From: Blattamonas nauphoetae
Lineage: Eukaryota > Preaxostyla > Oxymonadida
DNA length: 64,000 nucleotides
Direction of reading: 5' to 3'
Assembly: GCA_033064195.1 (NCBI GenBank)
Contig: JARBJD010000083.1
Span: 62,001 to 126,000, forward strand
Below, piece by piece: positions 47,601 to 56,694 of the stretch; positions within the stretch are counted from its first letter, which is position 1; every line of letters starts with the position of its first letter. The notes under the pieces were generated by a model. The model was not told where the DNA came from. It did no database searches and saw nothing but the letters and a program-made list of their open reading frames with translations. The position numbers were made by a program, and so were the translations under genes.

Positions 47601-48604
47601 TGTCGTTTGAGTTGAGCAAGCTGTTCAAAGAAAGGTCGGACATGAGCTCTCGATTTTGCTCGCCGTCTCGCCTCTTCCATCGGTTCTGGTCTCTTGGCAT
47701 GAAGATTAGGAAACTGTTTGTACCATTTTCTGGCCCAGTCAGAGCTCGGTTTGTGCAAGTTTGTGGCTTTCAGACATGTGCGAGCCTGAGCAATGACCAA
47801 TGCCTTCAAGACTGTGAAATTGGAATTGAATCTCATACCATCTCGGAGATATCTTGATAGGTTGGGTTGTACCCAGAATCAATCAACTCCATCATTTCGC
47901 GATGCAGTCTGTCATTTTCGTCCCCAATCAGAAAAGAAGGTCGACCTTGTCTTTGGATCGGTCTTCCGACGAGTATCCTGTTCCTTGCTCTCCGCTTTTG
48001 TCCATCAGTCAGTGTATCCTCTGCCTCCAATGTGATGTCCTTGATATTGATTATCTCACCATCATCAAGAGTCACTGTGGTTGGAGCATTCGCCTTTCGG
48101 GTTCTCCTGTGTGGCTGCAACAGGAATGCAAGTATTTCTGGCGTCTGCTGCTCCGCGGTTTCCTCCATTCAAAAGTCCCATACCTGTTCAACAAAGTCAG
48201 AACGAAGTCACCTCACATTCCAGAATTCACCCTGACATTTACTTACGACGTTGACAGATCAGTTCTCAGAAGGGGAGGAGAAAGATGAAGTGGATGTTAC
48301 GAAACGGGTTTATCGGAGATACCGGGTTTGTCCGGGTACTATCAACAGGTCCAGACAAGAATGGATTGGTTCATTTCTGGTTTCAATATAGTTGACAAAT
48401 GTCGGAATACCGAGAGAGAAACGAGTCTGTTGGACAAATCTGGGGATTCTAATTCGGAGGCGAACGACAAAGTGAAGACAAACGTTCCGATGATCCCGTC
48501 TCCATCCTTTCGAGAAGAAACTTCCCAGCGTTGATCTGTTGTTCGCCGTCGAGAGAAATGAAATCGAAAAGTTGTCTGCACAGGGTTTGTTCGTTTATAG
48601 ACAT
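29696..48604 (-). CDS. large helical-repeat (HEAT/ARM-like) protein, gene split by three transposons
   Basis: Start ATG at 48602-48604 (MSINEQTLCRQLFDF). Exons: 48484-48604, 48357-48448, 46256-46287, 46109-46214, 45766-46061 continuing at 37710-37725, 37525-37624, 37344-37463, 37293-37308 continuing at 32143-32203, and 29696-32110. Native introns are GT-AG, 32-85 bp. Intron 2 (46288-48356) contains pogo-like J and would be about 52 bp without it. hAT H2 lies in exon 5 and MULE-like I in exon 8. With each element and one TSD removed the frame is open throughout, about 1,100 residues. The last exon alone gives nearly 780 residues of leucine-rich helical sequence with no catalytic motif. No name can be assigned; a HEAT/ARM scaffold is the best guess. 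The gene is disrupted on this allele unless the insertions are removed. Confidence 0.75.
32431..32855 (-). pseudogene. captured gene fragment in element I
   Basis: A minus-strand frame contains RRFHSQNVLNVEWHIPLLPS and later Thr/Arg-rich sequence. It runs in frame into 37201-37250 (RHFGDVTSG) once F2 and one CTCCA copy are removed, so F2 entered after capture. A second frame over the same bases (contains GDSTPKMYSMSSGTFLSFHH) is also protein-like, so the frame is not certain. No family was recognised. Confidence 0.4.
32861..37195. mobile_element. element F2: unclassified long-TIR element, degraded
   Basis: 4.3 kb, near-identical to F1 minus H1, with the same ends and the same flanking CTCCA (32856-32860 and 37196-37200). 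The open frames are short. The longest are 33303-33773 (dominated by the 57-bp minisatellite), 35170-35853 and 35195-35626, all minus strand, with no recognised family. It is broken, with many interruptions, in the same state as F1, so the breaks mostly predate their separation. It may be a non-autonomous passenger mobilised by a relative elsewhere. Confidence 0.7.
33534..33785. repeat. 57-bp minisatellite in F2, four units
   Basis: Same unit as in F1 with one extra copy. Confidence 0.8.
37883..40263 (+). CDS. hAT family transposase (one frameshift)
   Basis: An ATG 158 bp inside the left end starts about 790 residues of hAT transposase. The N-terminal zinc finger is of BED/TTF type (CCRCSEFY ... 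LVKHTQTNLH). The RNase-H-like core has the first acidic block IIDSSTDIS, the second block SSDGDSAMRG followed by the family's CFAHRIQIVL motif, an RWDSIFRT motif, and the C-terminal dimerisation block VEAERGFSRTNRIK with the catalytic Glu. The first frame closes at 39160, but homology switches frame near 39025-39035, in an A/G-rich run, and stays open to 40263. One indel therefore separates the parts. This could be a real lesion or an assembly slip. Otherwise complete. Confidence 0.85.
40384..40590 (+). repeat. AAC-rich low-complexity tract
   Basis: Directly after the transposase. Repeated AACAACAAG and CTCAACAAACTCCCCCACTC units give Asn/Lys- and Pro/Thr-rich frames. Probably non-coding. Confidence 0.55.
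41075..42776 (-). pseudogene. captured piece of a beta-helix surface protein in H2
   Basis: Minus-strand frames 42144-42776 (contains KVLRSLLEVDKDTVEGSFDF), 42044-42355 (contains KETTSSLSIEECSFGSPES), 41791-42117 (contains VELTDTDTLCFTTIRIESCS) and 41075-41341 all have the Ser/Thr-rich, short beta-strand, Cys-punctuated style of the receptor ectodomains in this window. They are different in sequence, so a distant family member is likely. The pieces are in different frames. No signal peptide, membrane span or kinase tail is attached. Confidence 0.5.
43051..43640 (-). pseudogene. captured gene fragment in H2 (basic region plus Cys motif)
   Basis: The minus-strand frame ending at 43227 contains a Lys-rich helix (KKNVRTSRKTEKKELEATKL) and then SQCQITAQLLEANRSRS. 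The frame 43051-43248 then reads RLISTALVGGGLTSEESF and ends FVLINCPLCHADIGWLE-stop, with a CPxC knuckle. The two frames probably represent successive exons. No family was recognised. Confidence 0.4.
43768..44482 (-). pseudogene. captured gene fragment in H2 (Ser/Pro linker plus helical end)
   Basis: The frame 44153-44482 is a Ser/Thr/Pro-rich linker (contains INPTNMSLNGDDEPNEQS). The frame 43768-44253 ends with an ordered helical stretch, VRLNVLNEILSSGSHPTLST and GLHLLDYLSMLSR. It looks like the end of a host protein; the stop is at 43768. No family was recognised. Confidence 0.4.
44635..45470 (-). pseudogene. captured exons near the right end of H2
   Basis: Minus strand: around 45380-45465 reads LGLNADTNAYKVAQDFIYA; around 45120-45240 reads TMETLLNLVKHDTQLESLLI, preceded by an AG acceptor; 44635-44829 contains ITGCAMLAGFAFFATFHIRY, a membrane-span-like segment. 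These look like three short exons of one captured gene, not open as a unit. No family was recognised. Confidence 0.4.
46325..48339. mobile_element. element J: pogo-like DNA transposon
   Basis: The inverted ends start GTACCCGGACAAACCCGTTA (left) with the complement on the right, followed by repeats of the ATAAACCCG module. TA flanks at 46323-46324 and 48340-48341. 2.0 kb with a DDE_1-type transposase on the minus strand. It is inserted in intron 2 of the helical-repeat gene in the same orientation, so it may be spliced out without harm. Confidence 0.88.
46500..48168 (-). pseudogene. pogo/CENP-B-type DDE transposase, frameshifted
   Basis: Starts MEETAEQQTPEILAF at 48166-48168. The N-terminal region ends near PTYQDISEM (47840), then the frame 47351-47836 has a DNA-binding-like SSDWARKWYKQFPNLHAKRP and the first catalytic Asp in IFNADETSLL. 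A middle frame (47131-47442) has DRGWMNKEIFGDIIKDHLL. The last frame (46500-47306) has YLFLDGHSSRRIPDLW and LPANTSSFLQPNDL, the second and third catalytic blocks typical of DDE_1. It ends with an acidic tail. Three frame changes (near 47835, 47390 and 47250) break it. Length and order are otherwise complete, so the copy is young. Confidence 0.82.
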
Positions 48605-49324
48605 GTTTGGAGTCGACCATTCGAGTGAGCAGATTTGTGGCAATCCAGCTGGAGGAACAGATAGTTCACGATGACTTTCTTATGTGGTGATCACCTGTGA
48701 GACTTGATCCGGAGACAGATGAGTTCATTGGGATGTGTTTCATCACTTCATCGATTTGATCATTCACCCATTAATTAAACTAAATCTTGTTCTGTATTCA
48801 CATTTTTGACAAATTATCAACAGATCTCAATTTTATATTGTTTGCTTTCATTTCACTCATCAATGCATATTTTCTCCAAGAAATAGGAGGATCTGTCTGA
48901 TGTGAGACGTGGATGATATGCGTGATGAAAGATGCGGATTGTGGTGAATGACAAGATGTGGAGAAGATGCAGAGAACAAGTTCGGAGGATGGTCCAACGA
49001 GGAATCACTCGTTCAAACAAAACAGAAATGAAGATGAAGCAAAAGAAGACATAAAGAAGAGAGATAATGGGTAAGATGAGAGAAGAAATGAAGGATGAGG
49101 TGAATAATGTGTTCGATTGAAGCGACATGAATACCAACCGAAGCGAGAAATAGTGTTGAACGAAGACAAATGTTAAAAGAAGAAAGATCATTGAAGTGTT
49201 TGATGAGCAATTGTTTCAAAGTCTGAGACAATCACACCAGACGAGGTGAGAAGGAAGAAGATGTGAAATGAAAACAAGACGGCGGGAGTGTCGAAAGAAG
49301 AAGACGAAATCGGAGCGAGAAGAG
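48605..49324. other. intergenic; no gene seen
   Basis: Lies between the start of the helical-repeat gene and the end of receptor copy 2, both minus strand. AT-rich around 48770-48850. It should contain the promoter of the former and the 3' UTR of the latter. Open frames here are hydrophobic antisense shadows without support. Confidence 0.5.
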
Positions 49325-52300
49325 TCAAGAAACGATCGAGGGAGCGTTTCCTCCTCCATCCATCTTCCCAATCGATCCAAGAACGGATCCAATCGTGCGC
49401 AGCGAAGGACGCGAACCTGGTGTCAGATTCAGACACGAAACAATCAGCTTCTCCATCTCGTCCCCAATTCCCTCCATCTTCGGAATCGTTCCACAGTGCA
49501 GCGCGCGACTCGCACACACTTCATCCGTCTCTCCAAACGGAACTTGTCCAGTCTCAATCTCATACAGGACTAGGCCGAGCCGAAAAACCGTCACCTGCTC
49601 CGCATCAACTCCTCCATCCACTTCTTCTCCATTCTTCTGTTCAGGCGATCGCCATCGAACATCAGACTTCACTTTCTCCACAAACTCCGACTTCTCCTCC
49701 GTCTCTCCCTTCAGTCGAAGACACACTTCTCCACTTTCAGAGAACAACACCCAGTGCGAGCTCAGTCCAAGTCCTGTCGAGTTCCGACCCTGTCGAGACA
49801 GTTCCATCAATCCACGCACAATCATCGAAGCCACTCGACGTCGATCAATCCCCACTTTCTCAACGTGAAGTCGCTCGTACAGTGTGTGCGTCTTGTTCAC
49901 CATAACTGTCTCGAACTTCCCTTCCTTCACACACAACGCTTCCACTCGATCTTTCTCTGGAATCATCCCAGTTGACGCTTCCTTGTATCCAAGACTGGTC
50001 TGTTTCTGTTCTTGCTCTGGGGCGAATTGTGTGTTTCCATTCAGTTCTCGAACAGATGACACATCCACTGTGTTGGGCATCGGTGCATCGCAGTCTTCAA
50101 TCTTCTCGATTTCCATTTCTTGAGGCTCTGCGTCGAGTTTCGATGATTTCTCCTTTTCCGCTTGTCTTCGTCGACGCCAGCAAACAAACACCACAAACAT
50201 CGAAAGAAGAAGGAGGACACAGAGAGAGATCACGAGAGGAAGCCACCATTTCATGTTCTCTTTCACACTTTGAGAAAGACGTTCTGAGATCGATGATTGG
50301 ATTTGGAATGATTCTGATGTTCGTATTAATTCAGATTCAGATGATGATGAGTCTGATGTCGGTATTGAGTGTGAACCAAACAAGAGACGACCTCGCCATT
50401 CCAGTGACGAATCCAGAGAAGAGAGAGAAGACAAAGAGATCGAAACGCAGATGTGAGTCTCGTTCTTCCATTCTGTCGATTCCGAAGACAGATCAAACGA
50501 TTTCGCTCTTCCCACTTTCTCCGATTTCGATGAAACAATCTCAAACACTTCCAAACACAGACCACACGGAATCAGTGTCGATCCAACAATCCACATCGAG
50601 AATGTCTTGTTCTGTTTTGAGAACTCGCTCGATGACTCCGAAGGGGAGAGTGTTGGGATGAAGAGAGGAGCAGAACGAATCGATTCCAGTCCTTCCAACG
50701 AGCAGTCATTTTGCGAGATCCACGGCGAAGGGCTTGTCGGTGTCCCATCTCCTCCACTCAGACTCCCAATCATCATCGTTCCTCCAGACGAGCAGGCGAT
50801 GTTCCGACGAGCAGAAGGGAAGAGAGCATCGTGAGGCGAGTTGTCGTGGAACGCACTCGTCTCCACTGTCAGTGATCCTCCATCCATCCAAACAGCTCCA
50901 GACGACAGGAAAGAGAAAGACGACGAGACAAGTTTGGTTGTTGACTTTTTGATAATGAACACTCCACTCTTCCACGAACAAGAGAAGGGCTCAGCATTGA
51001 ATGTCGGTGAGGGAGATTGTGAAGATCCCACGAAAGACGACGATTCGAGTGTCAGAGTCCCATTCACAACAACAACGAAGATCAGAGAAGGCGACGATGG
51101 GAGCACGACATCAACATGGTTCATCCACAGTGACGATTCTGTGATCGAAATCATCCCGTCTCCTTCTTCCAGTTTTGGCAATGGAGACACAAACAACTCG
51201 GGCACTGTTGTCTGACCAGCTCGCATGACTGCTTCCATCCCTTTCGAGATCACAATTGGCTCCGATTGAGTTGTGTTGTGAACGACGTCCAGCGTCACTT
51301 TCGACACTCCAATTCCGTCAATAATCGACCATGCTGCTTCAATCGTTGAACAGGGTTGCGTTTTCACTCCACAAAACCATTCTGACCATCCTGATGACAA
51401 ATCAACGAAAACGTGGATCTCGTCGGGTCCAGCCTCTGTTTCGAATGAGAGCGAAGGATCAAACAGAATCTCACCATCATCCTCATCCAATCCAACAATC
51501 GACGAGATTGTGTAGTTCTTCGAGAATTCCAAAGAATCTGACCATCCAATCCGAAGTCGCGAGGATTCAGCATGTTCAGCATCAACCACGCCAATCACAA
51601 AAGAGAGAGACGAGGAGAGAGTGACTCGGAAGTCTTTCCCAACTGGCAGGTCTGATCAAACAAACGAAACTGAGCACGATGTCAGAAGAGTGTTGGTGAA
51701 AGCGAACGAAGCGGAGAGAAGACGAGGAGGGAAAGGAATGCTCGCTTTGATTCCATCGTTCAGGAGGAATCCGACTGTTTCGCCGGTTTTGATGCTCACT
51801 GTGTATTCCTTCCCAAACTCCAATGATTCCCCACTTTCCGAACTCGAAACAGGGAAATCTGCGAAACAGTGAGTCGAATCTGTTGCGTGGAGAGGCGAAA
51901 CAGATGGCCAGAATGTTGATCCATCTTTCAGCCAGATCAATCCCATCGCAGAATCAAGTGCTCGTCCTTCGAAGAAGAGACGCACCACAGTTCCACCTGC
52001 TTTAACACACATCTTCTCACAAGTTTCAATTCGAGTTGGCTCATCCGGCGTGTGGAATGTGGGTGATGATGTTGAACCTGTCTGTTTGCCATCCAAAGAC
52101 ACAACAGAACTCACTTCGTATTCTGTTCCATATTTCAGATCTGCTTCTGAAAATGGATTCAGTTTGGCTGTCCATTCTGCCAATCTCGATTCCGACGAAG
52201 GAAGAAGATCAACTGTGAGAGTCGATGGTTCTTCCACTCCCACTTCTGTCACTCTCACTTTGTAGACAGACGCCACAAATCCTGTTCCAACAAATTCAAT

Positions 52301-54628
52301 CGTCATCGAGTCATTTCCATCCGTTTGATCGATTCCGGTCAGTGTTGCTGGTGGATAGGGAATGGAGAACGAAAATGATGCCACCTGGACGAGTGGCTTC
52401 GAATCACACGACACTTCAACAACTTCGTATTCCTCTTCATATTTCAGTTTCGTCGAGTCTGTCGAGGAGAGTGGGCTTGTTCCGGTCAGCGAGCCAGATG
52501 AGAGAGAAAGCGAGATTGAGAAGTCATTGTCTTCTGAATCCTTCACTTTCATCGAATATGTTCCTGTTTTCAGCAAATATCCAGTCAGTTCAAACGATGC
52601 TTCGCTTGTCCCTTCCAGTTTGACATCAAGCGAGAGGACGGTTGGAGGAAAAGAATCTGTTGCAAGTGACCACGAACGATTCTTGTACGACTTCTCATCG
52701 GAGAGGATGGGAAGAACACTCTCCAATCCAATCGACACTTCAACTGTTCCTGTCGACGATTTCGTGGCTGCTGTCCCGAATTCGATGTGCACGAGACGAG
52801 GAACATTCGATCCCTCTAACAGCACTCCCATCGTTCCCTTCACTTCTTTTGTTGTTCTGATCGTGATCGTTGCTGTGTCCTCTCCCATCGACACTTCGAA
52901 CGACGATATGTCTGTCTTCTCCTCTTCTGTCAGTTGAGGAACAAGTGTGCTGTCTTCAAGTAGATCGTAGATTAAATACACATTTGGCGATCCAGAAGTG
53001 GAATCACAAAACTTGATCGTGTCCGAGTTGGCCATTGCAGATGTCACAGCATAGAAGTAGATGTCTTTCGAAGCCGGAAGATCTGTACACTTACACTCTC
53101 TGAACTGGAGGAACGAGAAGTCAATCGATGTGAGAGTGGCGAGATGGAGAGCACCAGCTTCAATCGATGAAGAGCACAAAACAAACGCACAGTTGGAGAG
53201 AGTGGTTGGTGAGTGGCTAAAATATGCTGCACCTGCATATTGAGAAGTGCAAGATTCGAAGAAGCAACTGTCCAACGTCAATTGTGAGGACACTATGACG
53301 CAGAGACCACCTCCGCAATTTCCGCTCAATTCAACCGTCTTGCATTCGGAGAAGGAGGATTTTGAGATCTCAACTGGACGTGACTCTGAGGAGGAATAGA
53401 CGACGTAGATCGCTCCTCCATCGTCGTTTGATGCTGTGACTGCGCATTTGTGGAAGAAACACTGGTCGATGGTGAGAGACACTGTGGACTGATAGAGACT
53501 GATGGCAGCACCACCCTGATTGGCTCCGACAGATGCAGTCATTTCGTTGAACGAGCAGAGAGTGTACGACACAGATGTGAGGGGAGAAGTGGAATCGATT
53601 GAGAATCTGTCACCTTGGACGAACTCGGAGAACGATTCCGATTTTTCGGTTTCGGAGTTCTCTTCGCGAACGCACGAAAAGAACGAAGTGTTCACACATC
53701 TCAAACTCCCTCCCAAATTCACATCCAACATTCCCGTCCCGCGGTCGTGGTTCGTACTCAAACAAATCGAACTCCCAACAATTCGCTGAACAACATTTCC
53801 AAATCTCTTCCCACTTTTCCCAAAATAACCAAATCCATCCGAGCCGCTGCTCATGTTCACCAATGAGCAAAATTCCATCCCAGTGTCCATCCATCCCACA
53901 AAAGGAGATCCAAAATCCCGATGAGCATTCGAAGCCATCCAAAAAGAGAAGAGAGGGCCGGTTCCCATCCAAAGTGTCTGCGACCTCATCGAGATCCCTG
54001 TTCCAACAACTGAAAGCGATTCTGGTTCTCCAATGTGTTCACTTTCACATTCAGATGCGGAAATTCCGTCATCATTTCGCGAATGCCCTACATCAACAAA
54101 CGGAGCAATAAAATGTCGAGGCGATTCGTGAGTGCACTGCGAGACCACAATCGAAGATGAAGATCCGCACATTCCGTCGCCAGAGCAGCGCATCACCAAT
54201 GGAGAGTGCAATCCATCCGAAATCACACTGCTCAGCCACAAATACACTTTCGATGACGACACAACGTACAGTCCTGATTCTGTCGACATGCACAACGCCC
54301 GAACTCCTGAAACGCGAAACGAGCTGTTCCAAACCGAAAACATGAACTTCCGGTCTTCAGATTCAGCGTTCTTTTCGGATCTTCCTTCATCCACATTGTA
54401 TTCCAGAATCGTGTGGTTCCCAATCAACGAAACATCCGCAGATTCCACTTGGATCGTTCTGGAAATCATTTCTGCATTCGAGAGATGGATCATCTCAATT
54501 CCATCTTTTTCAGCGTTCTTCATTTTTCCTTCCAATGTCTGTAGTTCCTCCGGAAATAGTGATGACATCTTGTCAACGTGGCGAGTCTGCACATTCGTGA
54601 GGATTATCGCCAAAAGAAGGATTATCAT
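49325..54628 (-). CDS. receptor-like surface protein with pseudokinase tail, copy 2 (one frameshift)
   Basis: The ATG at 54626-54628 gives a signal peptide (MIILLLAIILTNVQT). About 990 residues of ectodomain stay open to 51656: a mixed N-domain, a beta-helix region around residues 330-560 (GGAI/GGGL turns, CFF strands) and Ig/IPT-like repeats (SPTFHTPDEPTRI). A 4-bp deletion relative to copy 1 near 51655 shifts the frame; it then continues for about 750 residues to the stop at 49325. The membrane span is WWLPLVISLCVLLLLSMFVV with a CWRRRR anchor. The tail keeps RWRSPEQ and FRLGLVLYEIETGQVPFG but lacks HRD and DFG, so no catalysis is expected. The product would act at the cell surface; its ligand is unknown. 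A sequencing or assembly slip could explain the single shift. Confidence 0.75.
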
Positions 54629-55185
54629 CTGACGATTACAAAGGTTGGATGAAAGCTGCCCATAAATCGGAAATTGCCGGAATCATTGTTCTGAATTTTA
54701 ACATGCGAGATCTTAGGCTAAAACACCCTGATTCGTGGAGATGACATTTCGGGATCTTGACACGAGCTGTAGCTGGATCATCATTTCTTTCTCAATCAAT
54801 ACTAGACGAGAGAATACTGAACATTGTTCTTTTGAGAAGACTATTCGCATTTTGAACGGTCTGGATGCCACTGTGAACGAGATTCTGGTGGTGGAATGAA
54901 CATGAACTCTTATTTCCTTCAAATTTCAAGTCTGAATCACAAATCATCGTCCATCATTGCAGAAGATTGATATTCGGAAGGAGATCGATGGCAATGACGG
55001 CCATTTCGAAGTGTGAGGTGGTTGGGAAGCGATGACTGATTTGTGCTCAGGTTGAGAGCAATGATTCAGGAATGGAAGAATAGCAGTTGATATGTTTGTT
55101 GTTCCATCTGTGTGTTCCTTCTTGTCAATGGCTCCTTCGTCTTTCTTCTTCAAGTTCACTCGGTTGATAGATTGAGAATAATGGG
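54629..55185. promoter_or_regulatory. upstream region shared by the two receptor genes (empty site for G)
   Basis: Collinear with 24140-24327 plus 29050-29430, including GACACGAGCTGTAGCTGGAT. It is conserved between copies despite being non-coding, so it probably holds the promoter and 5' UTR. It preserves the pre-insertion sequence of element G at about 54817. Confidence 0.5.
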
Positions 55186-55198
55186 GGTCAATTTCAAC

Positions 55199-55670
55199 AA
55201 GAAAACTTCATCCGGAAGATGATCTCTCACTCACTTTTTCCTCTGATAAATCTCTGGCAGACTTCATCCAATCTATTGTGGTATTCGTTTCTTCACTAAA
55301 TCGAGTCATCTGGACTGCCACAACGAAGATTCACAATGCTCTGATGTGGGATTGTTCAGCCAAGATCCGATTTGTCCTCGTCCAGGCCGATCTGATCCCT
55401 CAACTCATCGATCCTTTCACTCTTCTGTATCTCTCATTCCAAGATTGTGAAAACATCCACATCTGTCTCCTATCAACAATCACAAGTTTGTTCTGGCTCA
55501 CAAGTCCACACTATCTCGAACAATTCAAAATTCAAGATTCCGATGACCAACAAGTTGTTCTCGAGACGGTTTTTCAGAACGATCGTTGTTTCACCGATCT
55601 AACCCATAGAAGTGATCTGAAGCTTGCTCAACAGCTTTATCCGAAGAGTATTTACAATAACTCTGATTAA
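55199..55670 (+). pseudogene. fragment of an anonymous multicopy helical protein family
   Basis: One open frame with no good ATG reads SLADFIQSIVVFVSSLNRVI, then SAKIRFVLVQADLIPQLI and FKIQDSDDQQVVLETVFQ. From memory this is the N-terminal half of a very large, unnamed family of helical proteins in Blattamonas genomes (FxQSIVVLxSS ... LVKADLIPQLI ... LExEDxxEQQxVxETV). The C-terminal part of that family is missing: the frame ends at 55670 with YPKSIYNNSD. A truncated pseudogene is most likely. The family link is recall, not a search. Confidence 0.6.
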
Positions 55671-56694
55671 ATCACATCTTCTCCGGACTTGCACACCGTT
55701 TTCTATCGTATCGAAGTGAGCTTGAGCTTCAAAGCATCTTTCACAGTCTTTTCAAAACACAATCTGGGTGATTCTAAATGAATTGTTACCCGCGTATTTT
55801 CTTCTGCCACACGAGCAGAAACTCTCTGTAATTTTCAGAGCGCTCATATTCTCCTTCCTTCGACATGATTAAGGTGTTTTCAGTTTTTCTGAGTCTTCAT
55901 CCCATCTTTTTCTTCTGATTTCTTCTTTCAGCTATCCTTCTTCGCTCAAACTTGCACATTCCCCCAAAATTGTGCAAGTACCTCGTTCTTACACATCATT
56001 TGAAGCTGACACCCATCGTTTGAACAGTATATATATTCTCATCTTCACTTTCCAGGTCATTCTTTCCAACAACTCAGATCCAACTACAACACATGACACC
56101 TCAATGTTTTAGTGTGATTTCGAGTTTTTTCAACTCTTTTCCAACAGGTGTCTCATTCAGATCTGGTGATCCCGTTCTTCTCTTCTCACAGTGAACTCGC
56201 TTTTTCTGATCTGCCTCCCTCCTCTGTAGCAAACCATTAAACGTGTCGTTCCTTCACATCCATGTCACAAATACGCCATTCCGACACACACAAGAAATTT
56301 CATAGAGATTCTCAATGTTTGAAGCGAGATGGACAAGAGAGGCTTTTCAAGGCTTTTTGGATGATAGATGTTTTCAATTCGCATTTCTCTCACAAATCCG
56401 CTTTTTTTTGTCGTTTACCACCATCTCTTTGATTTCTGAAACGTTTTGAAGAAATAAATGTGAAAAAATGACCTGATCAAAAAAGAGCTCAATCGAACGC
56501 GATCAAAGCAAAATCTACTAAATTTAGCACTTTTCAGTCCTGAAAGCAGCTGAATGCTAATTGAGCAATTTTTGATTTTTTGAGACGCACCATAGTGACA
56601 AGTAACATTTCATTTAGAATCACCCATCTCTGCCTCGTCAAACCTTCTTTAACTGTGCTTTTCTCGAAACTTCTGCCAACATAATTGATCTTCA
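55671..56694. other. AT-rich intergenic DNA; no gene seen
   Basis: No frame is supported on either strand. It contains poly-T and A-rich runs (for example 56400-56470 and 56570-56585) and should include the promoter of the plus-strand gene that starts at 56695. Confidence 0.55.
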
